Shown here: one piece after another, positions 18,401 to 26,233 of the stretch
Layout: the number at the start of each line of letters is the position of its first letter
Numbering within the stretch: the stretch's first letter is position 1
Origin: Acidobacteriota bacterium
Lineage (GTDB): Bacteria > Acidobacteriota > Terriglobia > Bryobacterales > Bryobacteraceae
Direction of reading: 5' to 3'
Length of the DNA: 48,435 nt
Assembly (NCBI GenBank): GCA_025350695.1
Contig: JANXXI010000370.1
Span: forward strand, 1-48,435
The notes under the pieces: model-generated
The model's database searches: none
What the model was told of the DNA's origin: nothing
The model's input: the letters and a program-made list of their open reading frames with translations, nothing else
Made by a program: the position numbers and the translations under genes

Positions 18401-18874
18401 ATCAACCGTCGTCGTAATAAGGATGGAAAGCTGTGGGCTTCCATGCTACTGGAGGACCACAAGGGGGCGATTGAGGCGATGGTGTTCGCATCGTCATTCG
18501 AATCCGTGATGGGGGCGTTGCTAGAAGACAAGGCCATGCTGGTGCGCGGGGTTGTGATGCCGGAAGAAGGCGCATCCTCTAAGTTGAGTATCAAGAGTTT
18601 GATGCCGATTGAAAATGCGCGGGTGAATTTGCCGAGCTTGATTTCGATTCGAGTGAAGGTGAACGGCGATGATGCGGCAGCGTCGCCTGCCGTGAAGCTG
18701 TTCGACCTTTTTCAACGCAAGCCAGGTCCGGCGGAAGTGCGAGTTCGTATTGACAAGCCGCGCGATTTTTCGGTAGTGATGGATCTACATTTGAAGGTTC
18801 GCGCCGACAAGGAATTTAAGGCGGAGCTGGAGCAGATTTGCGGGCCCGATAGTTTAGAAGTTATGGCGATGTAG
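15407..18874 (+). CDS. dnaE: DNA polymerase III alpha subunit (DnaE1 type)
   Basis: This 1155-residue replicative polymerase has the usual length for DnaE1. The N-terminal PHP domain has intact metal motifs (HLHCHTDYSLLDG, MTDHGNLFGAVEFY). The polymerase core follows, with VGPGRGSAAGSLVCY and the catalytic acidic motif PDIDTDF (Asp409, Asp411), and the third catalytic Asp562 in KMDFLG. Further on are YGFNKSHSAAYAY, helix-hairpin-helix and OB-fold regions (GILTGINRRRNKDG), and a C-terminal tail for tau binding. It is the core subunit that extends DNA with dNTPs. A TATAAT hexamer at 15388-15393 lies just 13 bases before the ATG, so transcription may start almost at the start codon, but no good -35 is present. 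No replication gene neighbours it. Confidence 0.98.
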   Translation: MSDAPFVHLHCHTDYSLLDGACEISQLMDLAVEQKMPAVAMTDHGNLFGAVEFYNEAKAKGVHPVIGCEVYVNQKSHKTRDDSDRYNHLVLLAENQEGYSNLLRLVSTGYLDGFYYKPRVDKDLLAQYSKGLIAMSACLRGDVNEALLADKYSHGQELAYQYRDIYGKDNFFLEIQDHGMEQDKRLVPLVHKLSKEMGVELVATNDAHYLRHDDARAHEVLMCISTGKTLSDPNRMRFDQPEFYMKNRKQMEAIFGDFPRALDTPWEIAQRCNVKMEKVKDPFPRFDVPPEHNIDSYFEYVCRQGFEKRRPRLEAMAERGMLKEPLQAYSERLDREIQIIQNMKFSGYLLIVWDFIRFAKSRSIPVGPGRGSAAGSLVCYVMEITDIDPLQYGLLFERFLNPERISMPDIDTDFCPRGRGEIIQYVTEKYGREQVAQIITFGTLASKAALKDVGRVMDMTFAEVEKLTKLVPPTLNIKLKDAFAQEPGFEAEARRDPRVREVLNIALKLEGMSRNASVHAAGVVISPQPLKDIVPLYKTNKDEIVTQYDMNGLDKLALLKMDFLGLTTLSIVADALKLIEKTSGTLYQIEDFPLDDAKTYEIFTKGFTSGVFQFESPGMRDILRRYQPERLEDLCALNALYRPGPIQGGMVDDFIARKLGKKAIVYDLPQLETLLKETYGVIVYQEQVMQISNVLAGYSLGDADILRRAMGKKKAEEMDKQKATFLAGAHKKGHNPKKAEKIFDLMAQFAGYGFNKSHSAAYAYMAYVTAYLKAHYPVEFMSALLTSETGNTAKVVKYINECRDMGIKVLPPNVDKSDWSFTPDGDAIRFGLGAVKNLGQGAVESIITARREVGNFTSLFEFCDKVSLTSLNRRAIESLIKAGAMDTLEGSRAQQWAILDRAIEHGSRAQKDRESGQVGLFGEMFAAESETPEKLPDVTEWNSFEMLGGEKEIIGFYITGHPLDQYMDKVTELRTHESDQLEGLLKGHEVAMCGILTGINRRRNKDGKLWASMLLEDHKGAIEAMVFASSFESVMGALLEDKAMLVRGVVMPEEGASSKLSIKSLMPIENARVNLPSLISIRVKVNGDDAAASPAVKLFDLFQRKPGPAEVRVRIDKPRDFSVVMDLHLKVRADKEFKAELEQICGPDSLEVMAM

Positions 18875-18942
18875 AGTGTTGCATGTCGCGATTTCAAGTT
18901 GATCGGCTTTCCGATCCAAACCACGTTGTAAACTGAAGTAGA

Positions 18943-19725
18943 ATGTCCCTTCAATCCCTCTTCTCGTTATCCGGCAAAACCGCTTTGATCGCCGGGGCCA
19001 GCCGCGGCATTGGCCTTGCCATTGCCAAGGAAATCGCCGCCGCCGGCGCCGACACTATTCTGGCCGCACGCTCCCTTGACAAGCTCGAGGAACAAGCCGT
19101 CGCCCTTCGCGGGGCCGGTTACAAAGCCTCCGCCCAGCAACTCGATGTGGCCGACTCGGCGTCCATCGAAGCCGTGGGAAAGAAGCTGCGTGGCAAGGTC
19201 GACATCCTTATCAACGTTTCCGGCACCAATGTCCGCAAGCACATCGCATCGTATTCAAAAGAAGAGTACGAGCGCATTATGACCACCAACCTTCACGGCT
19301 TGTTCGAGCTCACCCAGCATGTCGGCCAAGGCATGGTCGAAGCCGGCAAGGGCGGAAAAATCATCAACATCGGTAGCCTGACTTCGGGCTTGGGTCTCCC
19401 GTATTTGACGGTCTACGCCATGACCAAGTCTGGCATTGCCGGACTGACCCGCGCTCTGGCCGCCGAATGGGGCCGCCACAACATCCAAGTGAATTGCATT
19501 GCCCCAGGCTTCATCGTCACGGACCTCAACCGCGAAATGTGGAAGGCCGGTCAGATGAAGGATTGGTTGATGGGAACGCAAGCAAACCCGCGCCTGGGAA
19601 CCCCTGAAGACATCGCGGGTTTGGCCGTTTTCCTAAGCGCCCCGGCTTCGGACTACATCACCGGCCAAACAATTTACTGTGACGGAGGCTACTCTACTAC
19701 AGCCAAATGGCCATTCGAACCATAA
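18943..19725 (+). CDS. SDR-family NAD(P)-dependent oxidoreductase (gluconate 5-dehydrogenase/KduD-like)
   Basis: This is a 260-residue classical short-chain dehydrogenase. The Rossmann motif GASRGIG is at 18-24, an NVSG variant of the NNAG motif at 91-94, and a structural Asn at 116. The catalytic Ser145, Tyr158 and Lys162 lie in INIGS and YAMTK. The tail reads APGFIVTDL and YITGQTIYCDGGYS. Closest resemblance is to sugar-acid dehydrogenases such as gluconate 5-dehydrogenase or 2-deoxy-gluconate 3-dehydrogenase, but SDR substrates cannot be fixed from motifs. Its last 19 bases overlap the start of the next gene. A small hairpin (GATCGG-CTTT-CCGATC, 18901-18916) lies between dnaE and this gene. 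Confidence 0.92.
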   Translation: MSLQSLFSLSGKTALIAGASRGIGLAIAKEIAAAGADTILAARSLDKLEEQAVALRGAGYKASAQQLDVADSASIEAVGKKLRGKVDILINVSGTNVRKHIASYSKEEYERIMTTNLHGLFELTQHVGQGMVEAGKGGKIINIGSLTSGLGLPYLTVYAMTKSGIAGLTRALAAEWGRHNIQVNCIAPGFIVTDLNREMWKAGQMKDWLMGTQANPRLGTPEDIAGLAVFLSAPASDYITGQTIYCDGGYSTTAKWPFEP

Positions 19726-20579
19726 GAATAGCGCGGCGGTCTCTAGCCGGTCTGGCCATGGCAGCCCTAGCCCGGGCACAGGAAGTTCCTGTCGATTTCC
19801 TGTGCCCCATGGATCCTGACGTCCGCTCCAAGACGCCCGGGAAATGCCCTCGGTGCGGCATGAAACTCGAAGCGGGACTCCCGGAACCTTCCGAGTACCT
19901 CATGCGGTTAACCCTGAATCCCAAAGTTCCTCGACTCGGGGCTCCCGCGATACTGGAACTCCAAATCTTCGACCCGATCAAGCGTCAACCCGTCCATCAG
20001 TTCTTGGAGATCCACGAAAAGTTATTTCACCTTTTCCTGATCAGTGCGGATCTCGAATCCTTCGCCCACGAACATCCCGAAGCCGCTCCCAATGCAGACG
20101 GAGTATTCCGCTTGAAGTACACGTTCCCTAAGCCAGGCGAATACCGGCTGTTGGCCGACTTCTTCCCGCAAGGGGGCACGCCTCAACTAATATCCCGGTC
20201 GTTCTTTGTTGCCGGCGGACGCACACCGGTCAAACCTTTGAAAGTTGATCTGGACTCGAAACAAGGCGCCAATATGCGGGTCCAATTGGTTACCGAACCG
20301 CAGCAGCCGCTGGCAGGGAAGAAGACTCTCCTATTCTTTCAAATAGCGCCGCACGAGGGGTTGGAGCCCCTGCTAGGCGCTTGGGGGCATTTGCTTGCGG
20401 CCAGTAACGATCTCATCGATCTCATCCACGGTCACCCGGAATTTGCCGATCCCGGGCCGCGGATTCAATTCAACGTAATCTTTCCTCGTCCGGGAATCCA
20501 CCGAGTATGGGTTCAGTTCCAGAACAAAGGCGTGATCAATACAGTAGCTTTTAATGTGCCCGTGACGGAACTACGGTAA
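19707..20579 (+). CDS. Exported heavy-metal-binding-domain protein with FixH/YtkA-like region
   Basis: This is a 290-residue protein. Its N-terminus (RTIRIARRSLAGLAMAALARAQ) looks like a signal peptide with a twin-Arg pair. Next is a treble-clef-like heavy-metal-binding motif, FLCPMDPDVRSKTPGKCPRC followed by GM, with the CPM...CPxCGM spacing found at the ends of Cus/Cop-type metal efflux proteins. The remaining 230 residues hold two beta-sandwich-like parts resembling YtkA/FixH domains (KLFHLFLISADLESFAHEHP; GAWGHLLAASNDLIDLIHGH), both His-rich. A periplasmic copper or similar metal role is likely, but which metal is unknown. It overlaps the SDR gene by 19 bases in another frame, and its 3' end overlaps the convergent cytochrome gene by 29 bases. 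Confidence 0.82.
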   Translation: MAIRTIRIARRSLAGLAMAALARAQEVPVDFLCPMDPDVRSKTPGKCPRCGMKLEAGLPEPSEYLMRLTLNPKVPRLGAPAILELQIFDPIKRQPVHQFLEIHEKLFHLFLISADLESFAHEHPEAAPNADGVFRLKYTFPKPGEYRLLADFFPQGGTPQLISRSFFVAGGRTPVKPLKVDLDSKQGANMRVQLVTEPQQPLAGKKTLLFFQIAPHEGLEPLLGAWGHLLAASNDLIDLIHGHPEFADPGPRIQFNVIFPRPGIHRVWVQFQNKGVINTVAFNVPVTELR

Positions 20580-21246
20580 GCAGGAACTGCCCCGCCGCTG
20601 GGGGTTCGGTGGCGAGAAGCGTGCCGGCCGGCAAATGAATCGGGGTTTGATAAATCAGCTGACGCTTGCGGGTTGATGCGGGCATTGGCAACAACCAAAC
20701 CAATGGCTCAACCCCACCATCGGGAAGAATCGCCCGCAGTTTGATCTGACTGGCTTCGGTTCCAAACTTCAATTGAACGGCTCCAATTGAGATGGATTTC
20801 AAAATCCGAGAACCATCTCGAACCAGTAAATTACTACCGGTAAACGGTCGGCTTTCGATCGCACGACCGATAAAGGAATGGGTGGGCAGATATTCAAGTT
20901 CGCCCTCCGGGGCGCCACCTTCCACCCAATTCGCGAGGTTTGAAATTTCTTGCGCCGATAGCGAGAATGGATTACGAAACTCCCCATAACCCGGCACAGC
21001 CGGCCAGGGAGGCATACGCCGGGCCAATACCTCTTCGCGAATGGCAACGGCCCAGGGACGGGCGTCTTGGTAGCTGGTCAAACTCATCGCTGCGCCGCCT
21101 TCGTGATGACAGCCCGAACAGTGTTTCCTGACGATGCGCGAAATTTCCCGGGTCCATGTCAGTTTAGTGGTAATCACGTCATGGGCCCACCCCATTGGGA
21201 GCGAAGCGGAAAAAAGGAGGAGCCGAGTCAATAGGTTATTGGGCAT
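20551..21246 (-). CDS. Exported mono-heme c-type cytochrome
   Basis: This is a 231-residue protein with a signal peptide (LLTRLLLFSASLPMGWAHD). One heme c motif, CSGCH at 43-47, is followed by HEGGAAMSL. The ALARRMPPWPAVPGYGEF segment contains the Met expected as sixth ligand, and NLANWVEGGAPEG closes the cytochrome fold. The C-terminal half is a beta-rich domain without cofactor motifs (GVEPLVWL, PIHLPAGTLL) seen in several acidobacterial cytochromes. It probably shuttles electrons in the periplasm. Its stop overlaps the convergent metal-binding gene by 29 bases. It diverges from the flagellar operon, with 125 bases between them. Confidence 0.86.
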   Translation of the reverse strand: MPNNLLTRLLLFSASLPMGWAHDVITTKLTWTREISRIVRKHCSGCHHEGGAAMSLTSYQDARPWAVAIREEVLARRMPPWPAVPGYGEFRNPFSLSAQEISNLANWVEGGAPEGELEYLPTHSFIGRAIESRPFTGSNLLVRDGSRILKSISIGAVQLKFGTEASQIKLRAILPDGGVEPLVWLLPMPASTRKRQLIYQTPIHLPAGTLLATEPPAAGQFLLTVVPSRAH

Positions 21247-21326
21247 TTGTCGTTGTTAATCGGCATGCTAATCAGGGATTCGACCGGGGTATGGCGTAAC
21301 AAATCGCCTCACCTTATTATTTCACT

Positions 21327-21353
21327 TAAACTTCTATCCTTCCACGGCGATAA
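21327..21353 (+). promoter_or_regulatory. Sigma-28 (FliA) flagellar promoter
   Basis: TAAA at 21327-21330 is followed after exactly 15 bases by GGCGATAA at 21346-21353, one mismatch from the FliA consensus TAAA-N15-GCCGATAA. It lies 18 bases before the flgM ATG. This fits a late flagellar transcription unit whose first gene encodes the anti-sigma factor of the same sigma. Confidence 0.82.
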
Positions 21354-21371
21354 GATAACCAGGTAGCCAAC

Positions 21372-21701
21372 ATGAGAATCAACGACGCCAACCAGCAGCC
21401 AATTTCCAACCAACCGGTTCGGGGCAAGGAGCCGAATCGAGTGGAATCCGGTTACCAAAAGGTCCGCGAGAGCGGCGTGGAAGCCGGGTCGGGGGCAACC
21501 GATACCTTAACGCTCTCCAGCTTGAGCACCTCGATCAATGCCGAAACCGAAGACTCGCCGGAAAGATCAGCCAAGATCGACCGGCTCACAAAAGAAGTTG
21601 ATGCAGGCCGGTACAAACCAGATAGTAAGGTAGTCAGCAAGAAGTTGGTGGAGGACGCTCTACGTAAAGGCATCCCGGAATCGCCTGACGATCCCAAATA
21701 A
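21372..21701 (+). CDS. flgM: Anti-sigma-28 factor FlgM
   Basis: This 109-residue protein has an Asn/Gln/Ser-rich, probably disordered N-terminal half. The conserved C-terminal FlgM region reads RSAKIDRLTKEVDAGRYKPD, then SKKLVEDAL; this helix pair wraps around FliA in other bacteria. It holds FliA inactive until the hook-basal body is finished and FlgM is exported. It is the first gene of the operon and sits behind a sigma-28 promoter, giving negative feedback. Its placement before flgK and flgL matches the flgM-flgN-flgK-flgL order of many flagellates. The ribosome site is weak (AGG). Confidence 0.9.
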   Translation: MRINDANQQPISNQPVRGKEPNRVESGYQKVRESGVEAGSGATDTLTLSSLSTSINAETEDSPERSAKIDRLTKEVDAGRYKPDSKVVSKKLVEDALRKGIPESPDDPK

Positions 21702-21741
21702 AATTCCAAACTGGAAGCATCTGAAATCAAGGATCAGTATT

Positions 21742-22065
21742 ATGCCAACTCAAATTGAAATGGCAAAAACAGCCAAAGAGCACTTATCGGCCAATAGTCC
21801 GTCGCAAGCAGTCCATATCCTTGAGCAGTTGGCGATGGAACTCTCGCGGGGTGAATTCGTCAAGAAGACGGATGCGGATCGAAAACTCTTGTCGAAAGAG
21901 CTCGATGGACTCCACCTGCTCGCCGCACAGGGTGTTCATTTGTATGGAAAGTGGCTTGATAAAGTGACTCCAACGGGGTGCTCGTACAATTGTTACGGAA
22001 GTCCGGCGGCAACCAGATCAGAACTGGGCGCCGGATTTCAGTTGGGGCAAGACCTGCTGGCCTGA
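21742..22065 (+). CDS. Small flagellar-operon protein, FlgN-like export chaperone candidate
   Basis: This is a 107-residue, mostly helical protein with no signal peptide: a long N-terminal helix pair (IEMAKTAKEHL, AVHILEQLAMELSRGEF) and a second helix (ADRKLLSKELDGLHLLAAQG). No family motif is clear. Its position between flgM and flgK is where flgN, the chaperone for FlgK and FlgL, usually sits. However, FlgN is normally about 140-160 residues, and this protein ends with an odd Cys/Tyr/Gly-rich stretch (TPTGCSYNCYGSPAA). It has a good ribosome site (AAGGA, eight bases before the ATG). FlgN-like is inference from context. Confidence 0.7.
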   Translation: MPTQIEMAKTAKEHLSANSPSQAVHILEQLAMELSRGEFVKKTDADRKLLSKELDGLHLLAAQGVHLYGKWLDKVTPTGCSYNCYGSPAATRSELGAGFQLGQDLLA

Positions 22066-22098
22066 TGACAAACTTTGCCGGGTCGGGAATTTAATTAG

Positions 22099-23439
22099 AT
22101 GAGTCTCACAACAGCGCTATTTTCAGCTACGGACGCAATGCGAGTCTTCGAGCGAAGCCTCGATGTTGCGCAAACCAATGTCGGCAACGTGAACACGCCC
22201 GGCTACGCCAAGCAGCGTCAAGAGATAATTTCCTTTCGCGATGGTATTCAAGCCGGACGTGTCATCTCCTCCCGGGATTTGTATAACGAGTCATCAGTCT
22301 GGCAACGCCAAAGTGGACTGGGCGCGGCCAATCAGCAAATAGATACGTTAAGCCAAGTGGAACAAGCCTTACCCATTGGTGAAAATCTCGGCGTCGCCGC
22401 ATCCCTTTCCAGTTTCTTCGCATCCTTCACGCAACTTGCCGTCTCACCCAACTCCACATCCGCAAGGCAGGTCGTGCTGGACAAGGCGCAAACGTTGGCT
22501 ACCGACTTCAACACAACCGCCAACCGATTGTCGCGTTCGGCCCAATCCTCGGAACAGGAAATCAGCTCCGCCGTATCCAGAATCAACGGAGTTCTAAACG
22601 ATATTGCCGGGTTTAACAAAGCAGTTCGTCTCGATGGGCGAGTAAAGGAAGACGGAAGCGTTGAATCGCGCCTTTACAAATCGCTCGAGAGCCTTTCAGA
22701 ATATGCTGATTTTAAGGCACTGCCGAACGAAGATGGCTCAGTTTCCGTTTACCTTGGTGGGCAAACTCTCGGCGTGATTGGCGACTCCAGCTATCAAGTC
22801 CATTCCGTCGTTGCTAACAACCAGGTCCAAATTCAGGATGCCCAAGGAAACGACATCACTGGACAGTTTCAGTCCGGCCGCCTAGGCTCGCTACTCAATT
22901 TTCGCAATAAACAATTCGCCACTTATTCCGCCGATCTGGACACTTTGGCCCAAACCGTGGCCGATCAGGTAAACACAACCCTTTCTGCTGGCCTCGACCA
23001 ATCTGGCGCCACGCCTGTTCAAGATCTATTCACCTACTCAGTTGTGCCTCCGAACGGTGCCGCAGCTACATTGGGGGTCGGGCCACTCGCTCCACAAGAC
23101 CTTGCGGTTGCCGGAGCCACCTCCCCCGGCGGTAATTCCAACGCATTCGCGCTCGCCGATCTTGCCAAGCAGCCATCCATCAACGGGTACACTTTCACGC
23201 AGTTCTACGGCGCAACTTCGGCAAAAATAGGCACAGCCATAGCAGCCGCCAAGGCGGACCAAAACACAGAGACACAACTGCTAACCCAGGCCCAAACAAT
23301 TCGAGCAAATACCTCAGGCGTTTCTTTGGATGAAGAAGCCGCGTATGTTTTGCAGATTCAGCGCAGCTATCAGGCCGTATCGAAGCTGTTAACAGTCATC
23401 AGCAGCATGACCGATACCATCATGGGAATCATTAGGTAA
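22099..23439 (+). CDS. flgK: Flagellar hook-associated protein 1 (hook-filament junction)
   Basis: This is a 446-residue protein. Its N-terminus carries the axial-family signature (LDVAQTNVGNVNTPGYAKQR, the ANNVANxNTxGY pattern), and its conserved C-terminus reads VSLDEEAAYVLQIQRSYQAV followed by SKLLTVISSMTDTIMGIIR. FlgK is exported by the flagellar type III system and forms the first ring joining hook and filament. It is at the short end for the family, which is often 450-650 residues, because the variable middle domain is small. It is the third gene of the sigma-28 operon and is followed 19 bases later by flgL. Confidence 0.95.
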   Translation: MSLTTALFSATDAMRVFERSLDVAQTNVGNVNTPGYAKQRQEIISFRDGIQAGRVISSRDLYNESSVWQRQSGLGAANQQIDTLSQVEQALPIGENLGVAASLSSFFASFTQLAVSPNSTSARQVVLDKAQTLATDFNTTANRLSRSAQSSEQEISSAVSRINGVLNDIAGFNKAVRLDGRVKEDGSVESRLYKSLESLSEYADFKALPNEDGSVSVYLGGQTLGVIGDSSYQVHSVVANNQVQIQDAQGNDITGQFQSGRLGSLLNFRNKQFATYSADLDTLAQTVADQVNTTLSAGLDQSGATPVQDLFTYSVVPPNGAAATLGVGPLAPQDLAVAGATSPGGNSNAFALADLAKQPSINGYTFTQFYGATSAKIGTAIAAAKADQNTETQLLTQAQTIRANTSGVSLDEEAAYVLQIQRSYQAVSKLLTVISSMTDTIMGIIR

Positions 23440-23458
23440 GGGACACTGGACAAAAGTC

Positions 23459-24370
23459 ATGCTTCAATTTCTTAGTGCAGCCAACAGCCGCTTCCTAGCG
23501 GACGTCCAACGGACGCAACAGCGGCAAACCATCGCCGAGGCGCAGATCTCAAGCGGGCTGAAAGTTCGCGTGGCCTCCGACGATCCAGATCATGTCGATG
23601 TTCTGTTGTCCACCAGAGCTGAACTTCTCAACGCCCGGCAAATCAAAAGTAACCTCGATGCGTACAAAACGGAAGTCGATACGGCTGAAACAACGCTGCA
23701 GGGCGCGGTCAAGTCTCTTGAAAGAATCCGCACTCTTGGCGCCCAGGGCCTAAGCGACGCTTCTGCGTCCAATCAGCGTCCCACACTCGCCAAAGAAGTA
23801 GAGGGCGTATTCTCGGGGCTGGTTTCCGCAAGCCGCGCCTCGGTGCAAGGACGCTACCTTTTTAGTGGAGACACCGATCAGGCGCCTCCCTATACCGTCG
23901 ACTTGACTCAGATCAATGGAGTCGCCCCTTACGCCGGCTCCCTGACCTCCGGTCGTCTAGCTGAAAACCAAAACGGCATTCGCTTCTCCATTGCCAAAAC
24001 AGCGGATGTAATCTTCGACAGCCAAGGCCCCGGTGAAAGCGTGTTCGCCGCGGCAAACGGCCTTCGCGCCGCCCTCGCCGCAAACGACACCGCTGCCATT
24101 CAAAAATTCCTGAGCGACGTGGAAACAGCCTCCACTTATCTCAATGATCAACTTGCTTTCTACGGCTCGTCGCAAAGCCGAATCGCAACTGCGATAGATG
24201 ACAGTAGCCGCTTGCAACTCTCGCTGACACAACAAATCAGTGAAATTCAGGATGCCGATCTTCCTTCGTCTATCCTTGAGCTGAACCAATCCAAATTGGC
24301 GCTCGATGCCGCGTTCCAGGCCCACTCAGCGCTGCCGCGCAAGTCTCTCTTCGAGTACTTGTTCGGCTAG
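23459..24370 (+). CDS. flgL: Flagellar hook-associated protein 3
   Basis: This 303-residue flagellin-like protein has the conserved N-terminal helix (QRQTIAEAQISSGLKVRVAS DDP region), VQGRYLFSGD in the middle and the C-terminal helix SILELNQSKLALDAAFQAHS. FlgL forms the second junction ring beneath the filament. It is the last gene of the operon. The flagellin and cap genes (fliC, fliD) are not in the window. Only 18 bases separate its stop from the convergent hydrolase gene, and no terminator hairpin is visible there. Confidence 0.94.
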   Translation: MLQFLSAANSRFLADVQRTQQRQTIAEAQISSGLKVRVASDDPDHVDVLLSTRAELLNARQIKSNLDAYKTEVDTAETTLQGAVKSLERIRTLGAQGLSDASASNQRPTLAKEVEGVFSGLVSASRASVQGRYLFSGDTDQAPPYTVDLTQINGVAPYAGSLTSGRLAENQNGIRFSIAKTADVIFDSQGPGESVFAAANGLRAALAANDTAAIQKFLSDVETASTYLNDQLAFYGSSQSRIATAIDDSSRLQLSLTQQISEIQDADLPSSILELNQSKLALDAAFQAHSALPRKSLFEYLFG

Positions 24371-24388
24371 CACGGCCCGCCCGCGCCA

Positions 24389-25792
24389 TTAATTCCGCTT
24401 CGCAACAGGCCCGATCTTAGTCTGTCCTTTCACCGGTAGACCATACGGATAGGTGTCCGGAGTCACATGCACTCCGGTCGTGAACTTAAACGGAAATTTC
24501 CCGCCACTGGGAAACGTCATCTCCACAAAATAGGCCGTATATCCTTTCGCTGGCTTTTCCGGCTTCGCCACCCATACGCCGTCCTTTAAGGGCGTCACGT
24601 CAACACTCTTGTATCCAGCCCCAAGAGTTTCCATGCGGAAATCCCGCGCATTCGGATTGTTCGCCTGCCACAATTTAACAGCTGTCGGCTTATCCTTGCT
24701 TGTCACCCGCAAACTGCCATCGGCCTGCAGCTTCCAATCCAGTTCCGGACGCTTGGTCCCTTTGATCACCGATTCATAAAACGCGATGATGGATTCCCAA
24801 GCATCCGAATTCCGTAGCGAATGATCGGCATTCGGCACATACCGCAAATGCTTCTCGCCCTTCAATTTCCGGTAATAAAATTTCCACGAGTCAGGCAGAA
24901 AGAATTGATCCCCAGCCGCGTTCACCATGAACTTAGGCATCGTCAATCGATCTTTATAGGAATAGGGCTCGACGATAGAAAGCAGCTTCTTATACTCTGG
25001 ATTATCCGTACGATCCATAATCCCCTGCTCAAAATAATCGTTGATCGCCGGAGCCCAAAAACCATACACGCGGTAATGATGATTGAACGAAGGAATCATG
25101 TTCAGCATGTCGATCACCAGAGGCGCAACGGCCACCACCCGCTTGTCAACCGCTCCCGTCGTCCAGGTAGTCCACCCGCGCTTTGACCCGCCTGCCACCA
25201 CAAACCGGTCCACCTTGACGGATCCACCTTCGGGCGAAGCCAAGAACGCCGTCGCCGCATCCATCGCCCGCACCGCGGCCTTGGTCATTGGCAATCTAGC
25301 AGGCCAGGTCTCGTCGCCAGTGGCCATGTATTTGTTCCACGTGTAGGCGATGAAAGAATCTTCGACTCGCGGCTTTTTTTGAGGATCGTCCAGAAACACG
25401 AGGGGCTGGTTCGGCACCATCTTCAGTTCAATGGTCACGGCTCCCAGTGCTTCGGCGATCTGAGCCATCTTCGGATCGATCTGTCCCGGCGTAGTCGATT
25501 GATTCGATCCTCCGGTGATAAACAGAAACGCGATGGAACTGGTAAGCTTTTCCGGCCGGGCGATGTTCACCCAGTGGCGCCACTCAGGATTATTGATCTC
25601 CTCAGGCTTTCGCCAAGTCTGCGAGACCATGTCCAAATTGTAGATGGTTGTCGAACCTACGGTCGCTTTCTTCGCAACCGAATATTTGAAAGAAGTGTCA
25701 GGCGCGCCAATGTACCGGTCTAACGCGGTTTTCTTTGGCGCGCCTGTGGCCGTGAATACGACAGAAAGGAAAAAAATGAGTTTGCGGATCAC
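24389..25792 (-). CDS. PhoPQ-activated pathogenicity-related (PqaA) family alpha/beta-hydrolase, exported
   Basis: This is a 467-residue protein with a signal peptide (MIRKLIFFLSVVFTATGAP, from a GTG at 25792). The PqaA domain covers nearly all of it: MVSQTWRKPEEINNPEWRHW, the nucleophile elbow GGSKRGWTTW, VVAVAPLVIDMLNM, an acid segment NAAGDQFFLPDSW, and the His in NADHSLRNS. A Ser-Asp-His triad is therefore complete. The family is named for a PhoPQ-induced Salmonella gene; its substrate is unknown. The frame extends to a TTG at 25828, but the GTG start gives the better signal peptide. It is 57 bases from the Fur-family gene upstream and on the same strand, so the two may be co-transcribed. 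Confidence 0.88.
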   Translation of the reverse strand: MIRKLIFFLSVVFTATGAPKKTALDRYIGAPDTSFKYSVAKKATVGSTTIYNLDMVSQTWRKPEEINNPEWRHWVNIARPEKLTSSIAFLFITGGSNQSTTPGQIDPKMAQIAEALGAVTIELKMVPNQPLVFLDDPQKKPRVEDSFIAYTWNKYMATGDETWPARLPMTKAAVRAMDAATAFLASPEGGSVKVDRFVVAGGSKRGWTTWTTGAVDKRVVAVAPLVIDMLNMIPSFNHHYRVYGFWAPAINDYFEQGIMDRTDNPEYKKLLSIVEPYSYKDRLTMPKFMVNAAGDQFFLPDSWKFYYRKLKGEKHLRYVPNADHSLRNSDAWESIIAFYESVIKGTKRPELDWKLQADGSLRVTSKDKPTAVKLWQANNPNARDFRMETLGAGYKSVDVTPLKDGVWVAKPEKPAKGYTAYFVEMTFPSGGKFPFKFTTGVHVTPDTYPYGLPVKGQTKIGPVAKRN

Positions 25793-25849
25793 TCGACTAC
25801 TATAAGCCGAACCGGCCGCAAGCCTCAATGCCTTATTTTTGGAGCTGCC

Positions 25850-26233
25850 TTACTTGGACCCTTTGGTTGAACAAGCGTGACAAGTTCCGTAAACCACCAA
25901 AATGTACTTCGCAATGGAGACCCCTTCGGGCGCCAACTTGTCCAGTGCATCCAGTTTGCCAGGGGCGTCGAACACTTTCGAGCACGTTTTGCACTGAAAG
26001 TGATGATGCTCTGGCTTACCAGATAATTCGTAGCGCGGGGGCTCCCCGGGAAGATCCACTTGCGCTAAGCTGCCGTCTTCCAATAACGACTTAATCGTCC
26101 GGTATACTGTGGCAATTCCTAAGCCGTCTACTTTTTCACTAGCTAGAGCCAAAAGCTCTGTTGGGCTCAATGGTCGGTTCTGCTCCTCGAAAGCTTCCCG
26201 TAGCGCCCTTCTCTGCCTTGTATTTCGATTCAT
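25850..26233 (-). CDS. Fur-family metal- or peroxide-responsive repressor
   Basis: This is a 127-residue protein. The N-terminal winged helix contains GIATVYRTIKSLLEDG, the Fur recognition-helix signature. The dimer domain has the His cluster HHHFQCKTC (His76-78, Cys81, Cys84) and a second CxxC (Cys118, Cys121 in GTCHAC); the four Cys form the usual structural zinc site. It is shorter than Fur and lacks the long N-terminal extension, which is more like PerR or Zur, but the sensed metal cannot be assigned. A small inverted repeat (GGATT-N6-AATCC, 26253-26268) lies 20 bases before the start and could be an autoregulatory operator, though it is not a classic 19-base Fur box. Confidence 0.9.
   Translation of the reverse strand: MNRNTRQRRALREAFEEQNRPLSPTELLALASEKVDGLGIATVYRTIKSLLEDGSLAQVDLPGEPPRYELSGKPEHHHFQCKTCSKVFDAPGKLDALDKLAPEGVSIAKYILVVYGTCHACSTKGSK

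Noticed and set aside
18901-18916. GATCGG-CTTT-CCGATC as the dnaE terminator
   Set aside because: The six-base stem has no T tract after it; kept only as a note in the SDR entry.
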